DNA from: Vulcanimicrobium sp035943995
GTDB lineage: Bacteria > Vulcanimicrobiota > Vulcanimicrobiia > Vulcanimicrobiales > Vulcanimicrobiaceae
NCBI GenBank assembly: GCA_035943995.1
Contig: DASZBS010000083.1
Coordinates: 1-64,000, forward strand
Reading direction: 5' to 3'
Length of the DNA: 64,000 nt
Shown here: piece after piece, positions 24,877 through 33,963 of the stretch
Position numbering within the stretch: position 1 is the stretch's first letter
Layout: every line of letters starts with the position of its first letter
Notes under the pieces: model-generated
What the model saw: only the letters and a program-made list of their open reading frames with translations
What the model was told of the DNA's origin: nothing
Databases searched by the model: none
Position numbers and translations under genes: made by a program

Positions 24877-25370
24877 TCGAACCGCGACGCCCAACGAATG
24901 GTCTTCACCATGTTATTCCGCGTCGGCGACAGGCGAAGATGAGCCGTTGAGGCCGTCATCTCCTGCTCAGGGATCATGTAGACCTTCTTCGTATCGGGAC
25001 AGCAGACCGCAAGGTACTCTACCTGGCCAAAATACGGGCGGGTTGTACCTCCGCGATGCGCATGTGAGCTAGCACAACTAAAAATCACGACGCCGCGACG
25101 GAGTCGACCAGTCTTGACCTGAATGCGATGAAGACGCTCGCCATCGTCCGCAATCAGATCATATCGTTGATTCTCGCCAAGCGGTTTCGAAACGAAGTAT
25201 CCGGCCTCCGCCAGCGCAACGGCTACCCGCAGTTCGGAGATGTCTCCCTTTGTTTTCGTATCGCGCTTGACAACCAGACGAGCGTCGCTAGGGCCATTTC
25301 GAAGTGAGACGGTATTCGCCGGAGCGGGCGCAAATAGTTCGTCCTGAATAAGAAACGATACACTAGGCAC
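24867..25370 (-). CDS. PD-(D/E)XK nuclease-like protein (PDDEXK_5, intron-endonuclease type)
   Basis: About 167 residues. After a variable leader comes TKGDISELRVAVALAEAGY, then NQRYDLIADDGERLHRIQVKTG, the E, D and QxK residues of a PD-(D/E)XK nuclease. YFGQVEYLAVCCPDTKKVYMIP is typical of the family first found with group I introns. The DNA is clearly less GC-rich than its neighbours, a sign of transfer. The stop codon (TAG) lies inside tRNA-Thr(GGT), overlapping its 5' ten bases. No intron is present in that tRNA. The start is uncertain: GTG 25370 is used here and GTG 25418 is the alternative. DNA-cutting activity is inferred from the fold only. Confidence 0.75.
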   Translation of the reverse strand: MPSVSFLIQDELFAPAPANTVSLRNGPSDARLVVKRDTKTKGDISELRVAVALAEAGYFVSKPLGENQRYDLIADDGERLHRIQVKTGRLRRGVVIFSCASSHAHRGGTTRPYFGQVEYLAVCCPDTKKVYMIPEQEMTASTAHLRLSPTRNNMVKTIRWASRFELP

Positions 25371-25483
25371 GATCGCCGGCGCGCAATCGCTGAAACCCTT
25401 TGAAAAACTCGTCTGCACGCTACGAGCATACCTCGCGACGATGCCACCAGTACGGCACAGTCGCTCGCGTATTTCCGTATCAC

Positions 25484-26017
25484 CTAGCCGGAAAAAACCG
25501 GATCGCGTTCGCCCGTGATCGTCTGCTCTAAGTACCACGTCGCGCCGCCGTCGTGCGACGTGCGGCCTTCCCAGGCGAATGCCGTCGGCGTGATCGTCTC
25601 GAAGATCCAGCGGTAGCGCAGCGTCGCGGAAGGCGCGCCGTCGATCACGATGCGCGAACCTTCGCGCCGCGCGACGAACTCGACCACGACACCGCGCGGC
25701 ACGCCGACCCAGACCTGACGCCACGTCGCGAGCGTCTTGTCATAGAAGCGGACAGTCAACCCCGTACGGTATGGCGTTTCGGGCGGCGAGCCCGGCTGGC
25801 GAAACCCGATCACGTCGTAGACCGCGCACCCGCCGAGGCCCCAGCGGAACGACCAGAACCCTTCGAGGCTCGACTCCGGTTCATCGAGAGGCATGAGCGT
25901 CGTACGCATCCGCCAATCGCCGATCAGCGGCGCGAACAGCTCCGCCGCCGCGCCGAGCTCGGGATCGGGCCCGTCCGCGGCGAGTCCGGGCATTTCCGTC
26001 GAGAACGTCTGCGGCAT
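25484..26017 (-). CDS. DUF1579-like protein
   Basis: A 177-residue cytosolic protein: LFAPLIGDWRMRTTLMP, EGFWSFRWGLGGCAVYDVI, YDKTLATWRQVWVG and a final RYRWIFETITPTAFAWEG. This is the strand pattern of the DUF1579 / lipocalin-like group of unknown function. The ATG at 26017 faces the AraC-type regulator across only 57 bases, so the regulator probably controls this gene and itself. The longer open frame upstream overlaps the regulator antisense and was rejected. Confidence 0.75.
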   Translation of the reverse strand: MPQTFSTEMPGLAADGPDPELGAAAELFAPLIGDWRMRTTLMPLDEPESSLEGFWSFRWGLGGCAVYDVIGFRQPGSPPETPYRTGLTVRFYDKTLATWRQVWVGVPRGVVVEFVARREGSRIVIDGAPSATLRYRWIFETITPTAFAWEGRTSHDGGATWYLEQTITGERDPVFSG

Positions 26018-26074
26018 CGTTCGACGATCGTACCGCCCCGTGCGCCGCGGCGCTTTCGAAATCGTGCCCACCAC

Positions 26075-26851
26075 ATGACGCTCGTCGATGCCGCGAACGT
26101 GCACTGCACGCGAACCGCGCACAGCCGGGCGGACGAAGAGTCGTCCGAGATCCCGACGCTGGTACTCCCGCGCCGCGGCTTGTTCCGCTATCATACCGGC
26201 GCGCGCCACGTGCTTGCAGACGCGAACACGGTGCTGCTCTTCCACCCGGACCAGCCCTACCGCATCTCGCATCCGAACGACGACGGCGATGACTGCACGG
26301 CGCTGCGGTTCACACGCGATGTCGTCGCCGATGCGCTGGGCTTCGCGAGCGAGCAAAGCCGAGCGTGGACGCTCGGCGTTCGCACGCATCGAGCTCTCCA
26401 TCGCAGCGCGCGTGCCGCGCTCGCCGCGCAAGACCCGTTGTCACGGGACGAACATGCGCTGGAAGTCCTAGCGATCGTCGCTCGCGCTGACCCCATCGCG
26501 AACACCGCTCGCGACGCTGCCGCCATCGAGGCCGTGCGCGAGCGTCTCGCCGCCGATCTCGGACGCGTGGCGACGCTCGCCGAGATCGCGCGCGGCGTGC
26601 ACCTTTCGCCCTACCATCTCGCCCGCCGATTTCGCGCGACCACCGGAACGTCGATGCACCAATACCGGCTCGCGCTCCGCCTCAACATCGCGCTGACGCG
26701 ACTCCGGCAAGGCGAGAACAATCTCACTGCGCTCGCGCTCGATCTCGGCTTCGCGAGCCACGCGCATTTCAGCGCCGCGTTCCACGACGCGTACGATTGC
26801 TCGCCGAGCGCTGCACGTGCAGGGAACGCCGGGCGCGCCGCACGTCTCTGA
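26075..26851 (+). CDS. AraC-family transcriptional regulator
   Basis: A 258-residue regulator. The N-terminal cupin-like domain (LFRYHTGARHVLADANTV, LLFHPDQPYRIS) would bind a small effector. The C-terminal AraC/XylS double helix-turn-helix is clear: LAEIARGVHLSPYHLARRFR for the first helix-turn-helix, then TALALDLGFASHAHFSAAFH for the second. It is divergent from the DUF1579-like gene with a 57-base shared promoter region, the usual arrangement for a local regulator. Confidence 0.88.
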   Translation: MTLVDAANVHCTRTAHSRADEESSEIPTLVLPRRGLFRYHTGARHVLADANTVLLFHPDQPYRISHPNDDGDDCTALRFTRDVVADALGFASEQSRAWTLGVRTHRALHRSARAALAAQDPLSRDEHALEVLAIVARADPIANTARDAAAIEAVRERLAADLGRVATLAEIARGVHLSPYHLARRFRATTGTSMHQYRLALRLNIALTRLRQGENNLTALALDLGFASHAHFSAAFHDAYDCSPSAARAGNAGRAARL

Positions 26852-27016
26852 GATCGGCGTCGATCGCCCGGGTCCCGCGATGCGCGCGCTGCACGCACGG
26901 GCCGCGGCGTCGGGTCGCTGATCTCGAACGCAGGTGGCGCGGGATTCACGCCGTCGGCGCGCGGCACGGACGACCGCGACAATGCGACAGATACGGAAAA
27001 GCGATGCTCTCGCATG

Positions 27017-27051
27017 ACAAAAACCCTGGAGCCATCTAAGGTATCCAGGGC
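27017..27051 (-). terminator. Terminator of the tRNA-Tyr/tRNA-Gly transcript
   Basis: Reading leftward after tRNA-Gly, CCCTGGA and TCCAGGG form a 7-pair stem, followed directly by TTTTTG. This is a clear intrinsic terminator 12 bases beyond the tRNA end. The 210-base gap to its left (26852-27062) holds nothing else I can support. Confidence 0.85.
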
Positions 27052-27062
27052 TTCGTCGTCAT

Positions 27063-27133
27063 AGCGGGCGGCGGGAATCGAACCCGCGACTCTTGCTTGG
27101 AAGGCAAGGGCATTACCATTATGCAACGCCCGC
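27063..27133 (-). tRNA. tRNA-Gly (anticodon TCC)
   Basis: A 71-base cloverleaf: acceptor GCGGGCG/CGCCCGC, anticodon stem CTTGC/GCAAG region, loop CTTCCAA with anticodon TCC, T-arm GCGGG/CCCGC with TTCGATT, discriminator T. It lies 68 bases after tRNA-Tyr on the same strand and is probably co-transcribed with it. Confidence 0.97.
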
Positions 27134-27201
27134 GCTCGACTCGTGAGGTACGAACATAGCCGCGCGCGTCCCTTGCGGAGACGCGCGCTTGCTTGTTATG
27201 G

Positions 27202-27286
27202 TGGGCCGGGCAGGATTTGAACCTGCGTATCGCCTTCGCGAGCCGGGTTTACAGCCCGGTGCCATTAACCACTCGACCACCGACCC
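27202..27286 (-). tRNA. tRNA-Tyr (anticodon GTA)
   Basis: An 85-base class II tRNA: acceptor GGGTCGG/CCGGCCC, anticodon stem CCGGG/CCCGG, loop CTGTAAA with anticodon GTA, a 16-base variable arm with a TCGC/GCGA stem, T-arm GCAGG/CCTGC, discriminator A. The next three bases (27199-27201) read CCA, encoded here by chance or design; the other tRNAs in the window lack it. Confidence 0.97.
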
Positions 27287-27388
27287 ACGCGCCCCAGGTG
27301 GGGACCCGCTGTGATACGCGACGTCCGGGTCGCATTCCTATCGTGTACGCGAGGGCTCAGCACCCGGTCGCGATGAAAGAACGAGTAC

Positions 27389-27471
27389 GCCGACGTGCCG
27401 GAGCGGTCGAACGGACGCGCCTTGTAAGCGCGCTGCGAAAGCACACGTGGGTTCGAATCCCACCGTCGGCT
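27389..27471 (+). tRNA. tRNA with Thr anticodon TGT and a class-II-like variable arm
   Basis: An 83-base cloverleaf: acceptor GCCGACG/CGTCGGC, a three-pair D-stem CCG/CGG with an 11-base loop, anticodon stem CGCGC/GCGCG, loop CTTGTAA with anticodon TGT (reads ACA), a 14-base variable region containing TGC-GAAA-GCA, T-arm GTGGG/CCCAC, discriminator T. Acceptor G1-C72/C2-G71 and discriminator T fit threonine, and tRNA-Thr(GGT) here also has T. The D-arm and long variable arm resemble serine tRNAs. It lies on the strand opposite tRNA-Tyr and tRNA-Gly. Confidence 0.9.
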
Positions 27472-27493
27472 CAGTGACTCAGTGAACGCCCGA

Positions 27494-27943
27494 TTACGTT
27501 TTCGAGCACGTATCGCCGCCCATTCGAACGAATGATCCGTCACGAAGCATCTCGAAGACGCGGTCGTAGCGCGATGCGCTGACCACGACGTACGAAATAC
27601 GGCCTTGCAGCGGCGGTCCACCGGTCGCCGGAAAGTACGGTCCGGTGAATTCCCAACGGCCGTTCACAAGTCCGGTCGACGTGAGATCGGCGTAGCTTCC
27701 GTCCGCATGAAAATCGCGGTAGACGAACGCGTGCAGTTCGGGAACCCAACCCATCACGGCCGTTCCGTCTGGCTGCTTTGGCGCGCCATAGACGTTACGG
27801 ACCCAGCGATCATCGTTCAGCAGCGCTGACCACGACCACGTCGTCCCCGCGCAATTCCATGAACCAAGGAAATACCTGGTGTCGGCGCGTGGATCGCTCG
27901 CACCGAGCAAGATCACGGCAACTACCAACACGAGCATGCGCAT
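27494..27943 (-). CDS. Small secreted protein of unknown function
   Basis: A 149-residue protein with a Sec signal (MRMLVLVVAVILLGASDPRA, cleavage likely after ADPRA-type Ala). The mature part starts YFLGSWNCAGTTWSWS and continues WVPELHAFVYRDFHADGSY, GRWEFTGPYFP and FEMLRDGSFVRMGGDTC. The FLGSWNC opening, Trp-rich strands and two cysteines (one near each end, a possible disulfide) suggest a small lipocalin-like barrel similar to the DUF1579 group. No ligand can be named. It sits between the Thr tRNA and a ferredoxin-like gene. Confidence 0.65.
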   Translation of the reverse strand: MRMLVLVVAVILLGASDPRADTRYFLGSWNCAGTTWSWSALLNDDRWVRNVYGAPKQPDGTAVMGWVPELHAFVYRDFHADGSYADLTSTGLVNGRWEFTGPYFPATGGPPLQGRISYVVVSASRYDRVFEMLRDGSFVRMGGDTCSKT

Positions 27944-28027
27944 CCCCAGGTGTGCGCCGTCCGCGATTGTCGATCATGCTCACTCGCGCGATGGAGAATA
28001 CGGCGCCGAGCGCGAATAGCCGATGCG

Positions 28028-28417
28028 GTGAGCGAACCCATCGAAGTCAAGCCGATGTGGCGGCGAGCCGGCGGGCTTGCGCTGGTCTGCGAGAAGTGTC
28101 TCAACGTCCGCTTCCCCGAGGATTTTCCCGAGCACGCCGGCGACGAGCGGCTCAAGCTGCGCGAGTGGCTCAAAGACCGTCTCAAGGCGGACGGGCACTG
28201 GGGCGCGGTCCGCGCGACCGGCACGACCTGCCTGGACGTGTGCGCCGTCGGCCGCGTCACCGTGCTGCTCGACCCGATCGGGCGCGGCGGCGAGCAGCGC
28301 TGCCTGGTGTTCGACCCGCTCGAGGACCGCGAGCTGATCTACGACACGATCGTGCGCGAGCTCGCGCCGCCCGTGCCGGTGCCGCACGACGCCGAAACGG
28401 AGAAGGCCCCGCACTAG
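28028..28417 (+). CDS. (2Fe-2S) ferredoxin-like protein, thioredoxin fold
   Basis: A 129-residue protein with four cysteines in two pairs, LVCEKCLNVRF near residue 20 and TTCLDVCAVGRV near residue 75. The spacing fits thioredoxin-like 2Fe-2S ferredoxins, followed by VTVLLDP as the next strand. It would be a cytosolic electron carrier or iron-sulfur binder. Between the pairs is a charged helix (LKLREWLKDRLKADG). GTG 28028 begins MSEPIEV; the open frame upstream is unrelated. It is followed by an imperfect hairpin shared with the converging sigH transcript. Confidence 0.65.
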   Translation: MSEPIEVKPMWRRAGGLALVCEKCLNVRFPEDFPEHAGDERLKLREWLKDRLKADGHWGAVRATGTTCLDVCAVGRVTVLLDPIGRGGEQRCLVFDPLEDRELIYDTIVRELAPPVPVPHDAETEKAPH

Positions 28418-28491
28418 GCGAGGCCTCTTCGTTTCCGTCGGACTCCTCGAGAACGTCGGCTGACGGATCAGCTACGCGTCCCTATGTCCTT

Positions 28492-29142
28492 TCAAGGGAG
28501 CTCGATCTCGGCCAAGTTCTTCTCGATCTTGCGCTTCACGCGCTGGAGCGCGTTGTCGATCGACTTCACGTGACGGTTGAGGTCGCGGGCCATCTCCTGG
28601 TAGGACTTGCCTTCCAGGTACGAGAGGAGCACCTGCGACTCGAGGTCGGAGAGGTTCTCCTGGATGCGGGCCTTGATGTCTTCGGAGACCTCTTGGTTGA
28701 TCACGAGCTCTTCGGGATCCGAGGTCTTCTGGGACGGCATCACGTCGAGGAGCGTACGCTCGCTGTCCTCGTCGTAGATCGGTTTGTTGAGCGAGATGTA
28801 CTGGTTGAGCGGGATGTGCTTCTGCCGGGTAGCCGTCTTGATCGCGGTGATGATCTGGCGGGTGATGCAGAGTTCCGCGAAGGCCCGGAAGCTCGAGAGC
28901 TTGTCGGCCTTGAAGTCGCGGACGGCCTTGTACAGGCCGATCATGCCTTCCTGAATGATGTCCTCTCGGTCGGCACCGATGAGGAAATAGCTCTTTGCCT
29001 TGATCCGCACGAAATTCTTGTACTTGTTGAGCAAGAACTCCATCGCCAGATTGTCGCCCGACTTCGCCGCGGAGACGAGGTCCTCGTCGGGCCGCTCGTG
29101 GTAGTCGAGGACCTCGGCGGGGGCGGGCTGGGTGAGCGCCAT
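28492..29142 (-). CDS. sigH: SigH-type RNA polymerase sigma factor
   Basis: A 216-residue sigma-70-family factor very like the Firmicutes SigH (Spo0H). Region 2 reads YKNFVRIKAKSYFLIGADR, then EDIIQEGMIGLYKAVRDF and SSFRAFAELCITRQIITAIK. Region 4 has LEGKSYQEMARDLNRHVKSI. It has its own strong promoter and the ribosome site AAGGTAGG. In Bacillus sigH starts the transition-state and sporulation programme and lies after rlmB, exactly as here; no sporulation genes occur in this window, so its regulon may be stationary-phase functions. Next genes on the strand: rlmB upstream, ferredoxin-like gene convergent. Confidence 0.95.
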   Translation of the reverse strand: MALTQPAPAEVLDYHERPDEDLVSAAKSGDNLAMEFLLNKYKNFVRIKAKSYFLIGADREDIIQEGMIGLYKAVRDFKADKLSSFRAFAELCITRQIITAIKTATRQKHIPLNQYISLNKPIYDEDSERTLLDVMPSQKTSDPEELVINQEVSEDIKARIQENLSDLESQVLLSYLEGKSYQEMARDLNRHVKSIDNALQRVKRKIEKNLAEIELP

Positions 29143-29217
29143 GAAACCTACCTTGCCGGAATTCGTCGAGCACGTAAACGCGGGCCGGAGCCCGTCAGAG
29201 CCGTGCAGGACCGACTA

Positions 29218-29246
29218 AGTATAGGAGGATCCTTCTTCCGGGTCAA
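29218..29246 (-). promoter_or_regulatory. Promoter of sigH
   Basis: TTGACC (29246-29241) and TATACT (29223-29218) on the minus strand with a 17-base spacer form a near-consensus sigma-70 promoter. It lies between the rlmB stop and the sigH start, with a leader of about 70 bases. sigH can thus be transcribed apart from the rlmB operon. Confidence 0.8.
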
Positions 29247-29282
29247 GGACAAATTAAGGGTCGTGCGGCCCTACCCGGACGC

Positions 29283-30076
29283 CTAGGAGCTCGCTTCGCC
29301 CCGCTGCCGGACCGCCTCGTACAGCAGGATCCCCGCGGCCACGGAGGCGTTCAGCGAGCCGACCTTGCCCAGCAGCGGGATCTCCACCAGCACGTCGCAC
29401 TCGCGTTGCACGAGCGGCGTGATGCCGGGGCCCTCGGCCCCGATCACCAGCGCGGCGTCGCCTCGCAGGTCGACGGTCGTGTACGGCCGCGCCTGCGGGC
29501 TCAGCGCCGCCCCGTAGACCCACATCCCGGCTTTCTTCAGCGTCCGGACGGCTTGCGCGACGTTGGCCACGCGGGCAATCGGGACGAACGCGGTCGCGCC
29601 GGCCGACGACTTGCGCACGGTGGGATTCACCCCCGCGCTGCGCCGCTCGGGCATGATCACCGCGGTCGCCCCGGCGCACTCGGCCGAGCGCACGATCGCG
29701 CCGACGTTGTGCGGGTCGGTCACGTGGTCGAGCACGACGAACAGCGCCGGCCGCTCGCGCGAGCGCAGCGCGATGGCTTCGTCCAGCGTCGTGTACGCGA
29801 ACGGCTCGCCGAACGCCACGACGCCCTGGTGCGCCTTGTACGGAAACGACGCAAAGAACGCGCGGCTCTCGAAACGCACCGGCACGTTGGCCGCCCGCGC
29901 GCGCTCGAGCAGATTGCGCAGCGCCGGATCGTGCTTACGGTCGTCGCCGACGTGCAGGCGGCGCAGCGGCTCGCCCGCGACGAGCATCTCGTCGACCGCG
30001 TGCACGCCGTACACCACGTCGTCCAGATCGATCCGCGGCGCACGCCGCTGGGCGCCCGCGGCCGCGCGCTGCGCGC

Positions 30077-30098
<22 letters not shown>
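29283..30098 (-). CDS. rlmB: 23S rRNA (guanosine-2'-O-)-methyltransferase RlmB (SpoU/TrmH family)
   Basis: About 271 residues. A small substrate-binding N-domain (DDVVYGVHAVDEML, YKAHQGVVAFGEPF) is followed by the SPOUT knot: VVLDHVTDPHNVGAIVRSAE, then MPERRSAGVNPTVRKSSAGA, ALVIGAEGPGI and IPLLGKVGSLNASVAAGILLYE. It 2'-O-methylates a guanosine of 23S rRNA with S-adenosylmethionine. The start is unclear because the frame runs on into cysS; GTG 30098 (overlap 22 bases) is used here, and a GTG near 30018 would also fit the domain. Confidence 0.92.
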
Positions 30099-31550
<1,452 letters not shown>

Positions 31551-31570
<20 letters not shown>

Positions 31571-32228
31571 TCTTCCGTTCGATTTCGGCGAGCCGAGCTT
31601 CCAGCACTGCGATCCGCTCGGAGAGTTGTGCGATGATCGGTGCGTTGGGATCCGGCATCTGCATGCGCGGGCGCGAGTCGGCCGGCGCGTTGACGGGCTT
31701 GCCGTCGAGCAGCACGACGCGCCCTGGGATGCCGACCACCGTGGCGTTGGGCGGGATGTCCTTGACGACGACGGAGTTCGCGCCGATCTTCGCGCCGTCG
31801 CCGACGTATATCGCGCCGATGACGGCCGCGCCCGAACCGACCGTGACGTTGCGGCCGAGCGTCGGATGGCGCTTGGTGCGTTGAAGCGACGTTCCGCCAA
31901 GCGTGACGCCCTGGTAGATCGTGCAGCCGTCGCCGACCTCGGCCGTCTCGCCGATCACGACGCCCGTCCCGTGGTCGATGAACACGCCCTTGCCGATCGT
32001 CGCGCCCGGATCGATCTCGATCCCGGTGAAAAACCGTGACAGCGAGCCCAAGAAACGCGGCAGCAAAGGCACGTTCGCTTTGTACAGCGCGTGGATCAGC
32101 CGGTGCGCGACGATCGCGCGCAAGCCGGGATACGACAGCAGCACGTCGAGATAGCCGCGCGCCGCCGGATCGCGTTCGACCGGCGCCCGAAGATCGGCAA
32201 GGAACGTCTCGAACGGCTTCGCGGGCAC
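31551..32228 (-). CDS. cysE: Serine O-acetyltransferase
   Basis: A 225-residue CysE. The N-terminal helical part (ERDPAARGYLDVLLSYPGL, HRLIHALYK) leads into left-handed hexapeptide repeats: GIEIDPGATIGKGVFIDHG, with the catalytic Asp-His pair in FIDHGTGVVIGE, then GVTLGGTSL and RHPTLGRNVTVGSGA. An unusual C-terminal 40 residues end with a short coiled-coil-like helix (IIAQLSERIAVLEARLAEIE). It makes O-acetylserine, the cysteine precursor, from serine and acetyl-CoA. It starts seven bases after gltX. Confidence 0.96.
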
Positions 32229-32235
32229 GACGCTC

Positions 32236-33702
32236 TTACGACACCACGTCGTCGCGCCCGGTTGCCCCGGATTCGGGCGGCGTCGGCTGGATGGTCTCGA
32301 AGGGCACGCCGCCCGGACCGTACTTGATCGGCTCGAGCCCGCGCCCGTGCAGGATGTGCGAGTTGACCGCCCCGATCCGGATCATGATGCGGTCGTGGCC
32401 GAGCAGCGGGAACAGCAGCACGAGCGGCGGACCGTCGTGCGAACCGGTGAGCGCCATGCGCACGGCCTCGAACGCGTCCTTGCGCGCGAGCCCGAACTCG
32501 CTCGCGATCACCGGCAGGTCGTCGGTGAGCGGCAGCCCGCGCAGCTCCGGCTGCGCGTCGACGTACTGCGCGACCGCGTCCAGATAGAACAGCACCTGGC
32601 GGTTGCGCAGCCGTTCGAGCTCCAGCGCGGGGAGCGTCACCGCCTCCTCGCGCAGCGCGACGATCGCGTCGAGCGCGTCGCCGAGCGTGTGCACCTCGTC
32701 GCCGTACGCGTCGATGAAGGTGTCGATCCAGCGCTGCGCCGCGTCGGGCACCGGCTGCTCCAGCAGCCCGTGGCGCTGCATCGTGTCCGCGAGCAACGCG
32801 TGGTACCGCTCGCGCGGTAGCGCGCGCAGCGCGCGCGCGTTGAACGCGCGCAACCGGTCGAGGTCGAATACCGAGGGCGAATGGCCGACACGGTCCAGCG
32901 AAAACAGACCGATCAGATCGCGCAGCGCGAACGTCTCGCGGCCGTCGGGCGCCGACCAGCCCATCAGCGCGAGATGCTCGATCACGGCCTCCGGCAAGAA
33001 CCCCGCGCGGCGCAACGCTTCGATCGTGACGGGCCCGTCGGCGCTCGACAGCTTGTGCCGGTCCGCGCCGACCACGAGCCCGGCGTGCGCGTAGCGCGGC
33101 GGCGCGTATCCCAGCGCGCGCGCGATCAGCATCTGGCGCGGCGTGTCGTCGAGGTGCTCGTCGCCGCGCAGCACGAGATCGATGCGCATCGCGGCGTCGT
33201 CGGCTGCCGCGGCGAGATCGTACGTCACCGTACCGTCCGACTTGCGCACGACGAAGTCCGCGATCGCGTCGTGCACGAACGCGACGTCGCCCTTGACGAG
33301 ATCGTGCACGACGGTCGCGCCGGGCGGGACGCGGAACCACACCGCCCCGTCCTGCTCGTACGCCGCGCCGGCGGCAACCAGCCGGTCCACGTGCGCGGCG
33401 TGGAGCGCGCGGCGTTCGGACCGGCGATACGGCGCTGCCGGACCGCCGGCGTCGGGGCCTTCGTCCCAGTCGAGACCGAGCCACCGCAGATCCCGCAGGA
33501 GCGCGTCCTCACCCGCGCGGACGGCGCCTTCGCCGGCGTCGTCGATTCGCAGCACGAACGCACCGGCCGCCGAGCGCGCGAGCAGCCAGTTGAACAAGGC
33601 GGTCCGCGCCGCTCCGACGTGCAGCTTGCCCGTCGTCGACGGAGCGAAGCGCACGCGCAGCGGGCGGCCGGCTTCGGGGCCGTCCATCCGGCTCGTGATC
33701 AT
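32236..33702 (-). CDS. gltX: Glutamyl-tRNA synthetase with altered KMSKS motif
   Basis: A 488-residue GluRS of the bacterial type. The first signature is present (RFAPSTTGKLHVGAARTAL, HVG in place of HIG), and the acidic loop reads RIDDAGE rather than RIEDTD. RGDEHLDDTPRQ and the anticodon-binding C-terminal domain are normal. The KMSKS box, usually KLSKR, reads KLSSADG, with the second lysine replaced by serine, so ATP-transition-state binding may differ. It normally charges tRNA-Glu and, where GatCAB is used, tRNA-Gln. Order gltX-cysE-cysS is as in Bacillus. ATG 33702 is used; M6 is an alternative start. Confidence 0.93.
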   Translation of the reverse strand: MITSRMDGPEAGRPLRVRFAPSTTGKLHVGAARTALFNWLLARSAAGAFVLRIDDAGEGAVRAGEDALLRDLRWLGLDWDEGPDAGGPAAPYRRSERRALHAAHVDRLVAAGAAYEQDGAVWFRVPPGATVVHDLVKGDVAFVHDAIADFVVRKSDGTVTYDLAAAADDAAMRIDLVLRGDEHLDDTPRQMLIARALGYAPPRYAHAGLVVGADRHKLSSADGPVTIEALRRAGFLPEAVIEHLALMGWSAPDGRETFALRDLIGLFSLDRVGHSPSVFDLDRLRAFNARALRALPRERYHALLADTMQRHGLLEQPVPDAAQRWIDTFIDAYGDEVHTLGDALDAIVALREEAVTLPALELERLRNRQVLFYLDAVAQYVDAQPELRGLPLTDDLPVIASEFGLARKDAFEAVRMALTGSHDGPPLVLLFPLLGHDRIMIRIGAVNSHILHGRGLEPIKYGPGGVPFETIQPTPPESGATGRDDVVS

Positions 33703-33738
33703 GCCCCGCGGCGCAGCGTTCCTCCGCCGCGGGTCATC

Positions 33739-33963
33739 TCAGGACGGGTCGCCTTCGGTTTCTTCTTCGGACTCGTCGTCTCCGGACTCGTCGTCTCCGG
33801 ATTCGGCTTCGTCGCCGCCGGGGCCGCCGTGGCCGGGCATGATCGTGGCCAGGACTTGGTCGCGTTCGAGCAATTCAAGAGGCATGACGTCGCGTTCGTG
33901 TCCGCCGCCGCGGAACCATGCGTCCGCGCCGATGCCGTCGAAGCCGCGCGACGATGATCTCAA
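33739..33963 (-). CDS. Possible small acidic protein upstream of gltX
   Basis: Up to 74 residues. The middle reads GIGADAWFRGGGHERDVMPLELLERDQVLATIMPGHGGP, shown here only as landmarks GGGHERD and LLERDQVLA. It ends in an acidic repeat (ESGDDESGDDESEEETEGD). The first ten bases overlap the start of the divergent LuxR-type gene, so the start may instead be ATG 33885 (49 residues). It lies 37 bases upstream of gltX on the same strand. No homologue is recognised and it could be non-coding. Confidence 0.4.
   Translation of the reverse strand: MRSSSRGFDGIGADAWFRGGGHERDVMPLELLERDQVLATIMPGHGGPGGDEAESGDDESGDDESEEETEGDPS

Noticed and set aside
24805..25500. An integrated element attached at tRNA-Thr
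   Set aside because: There is no integrase and no repeat of the tRNA end was found; only a single nuclease gene abuts the tRNA.
28394..28440. A bidirectional terminator between the ferredoxin-like gene and sigH
   Set aside because: A hairpin can be drawn, but it needs bulges and has no T-run, so I did not list it as a feature.
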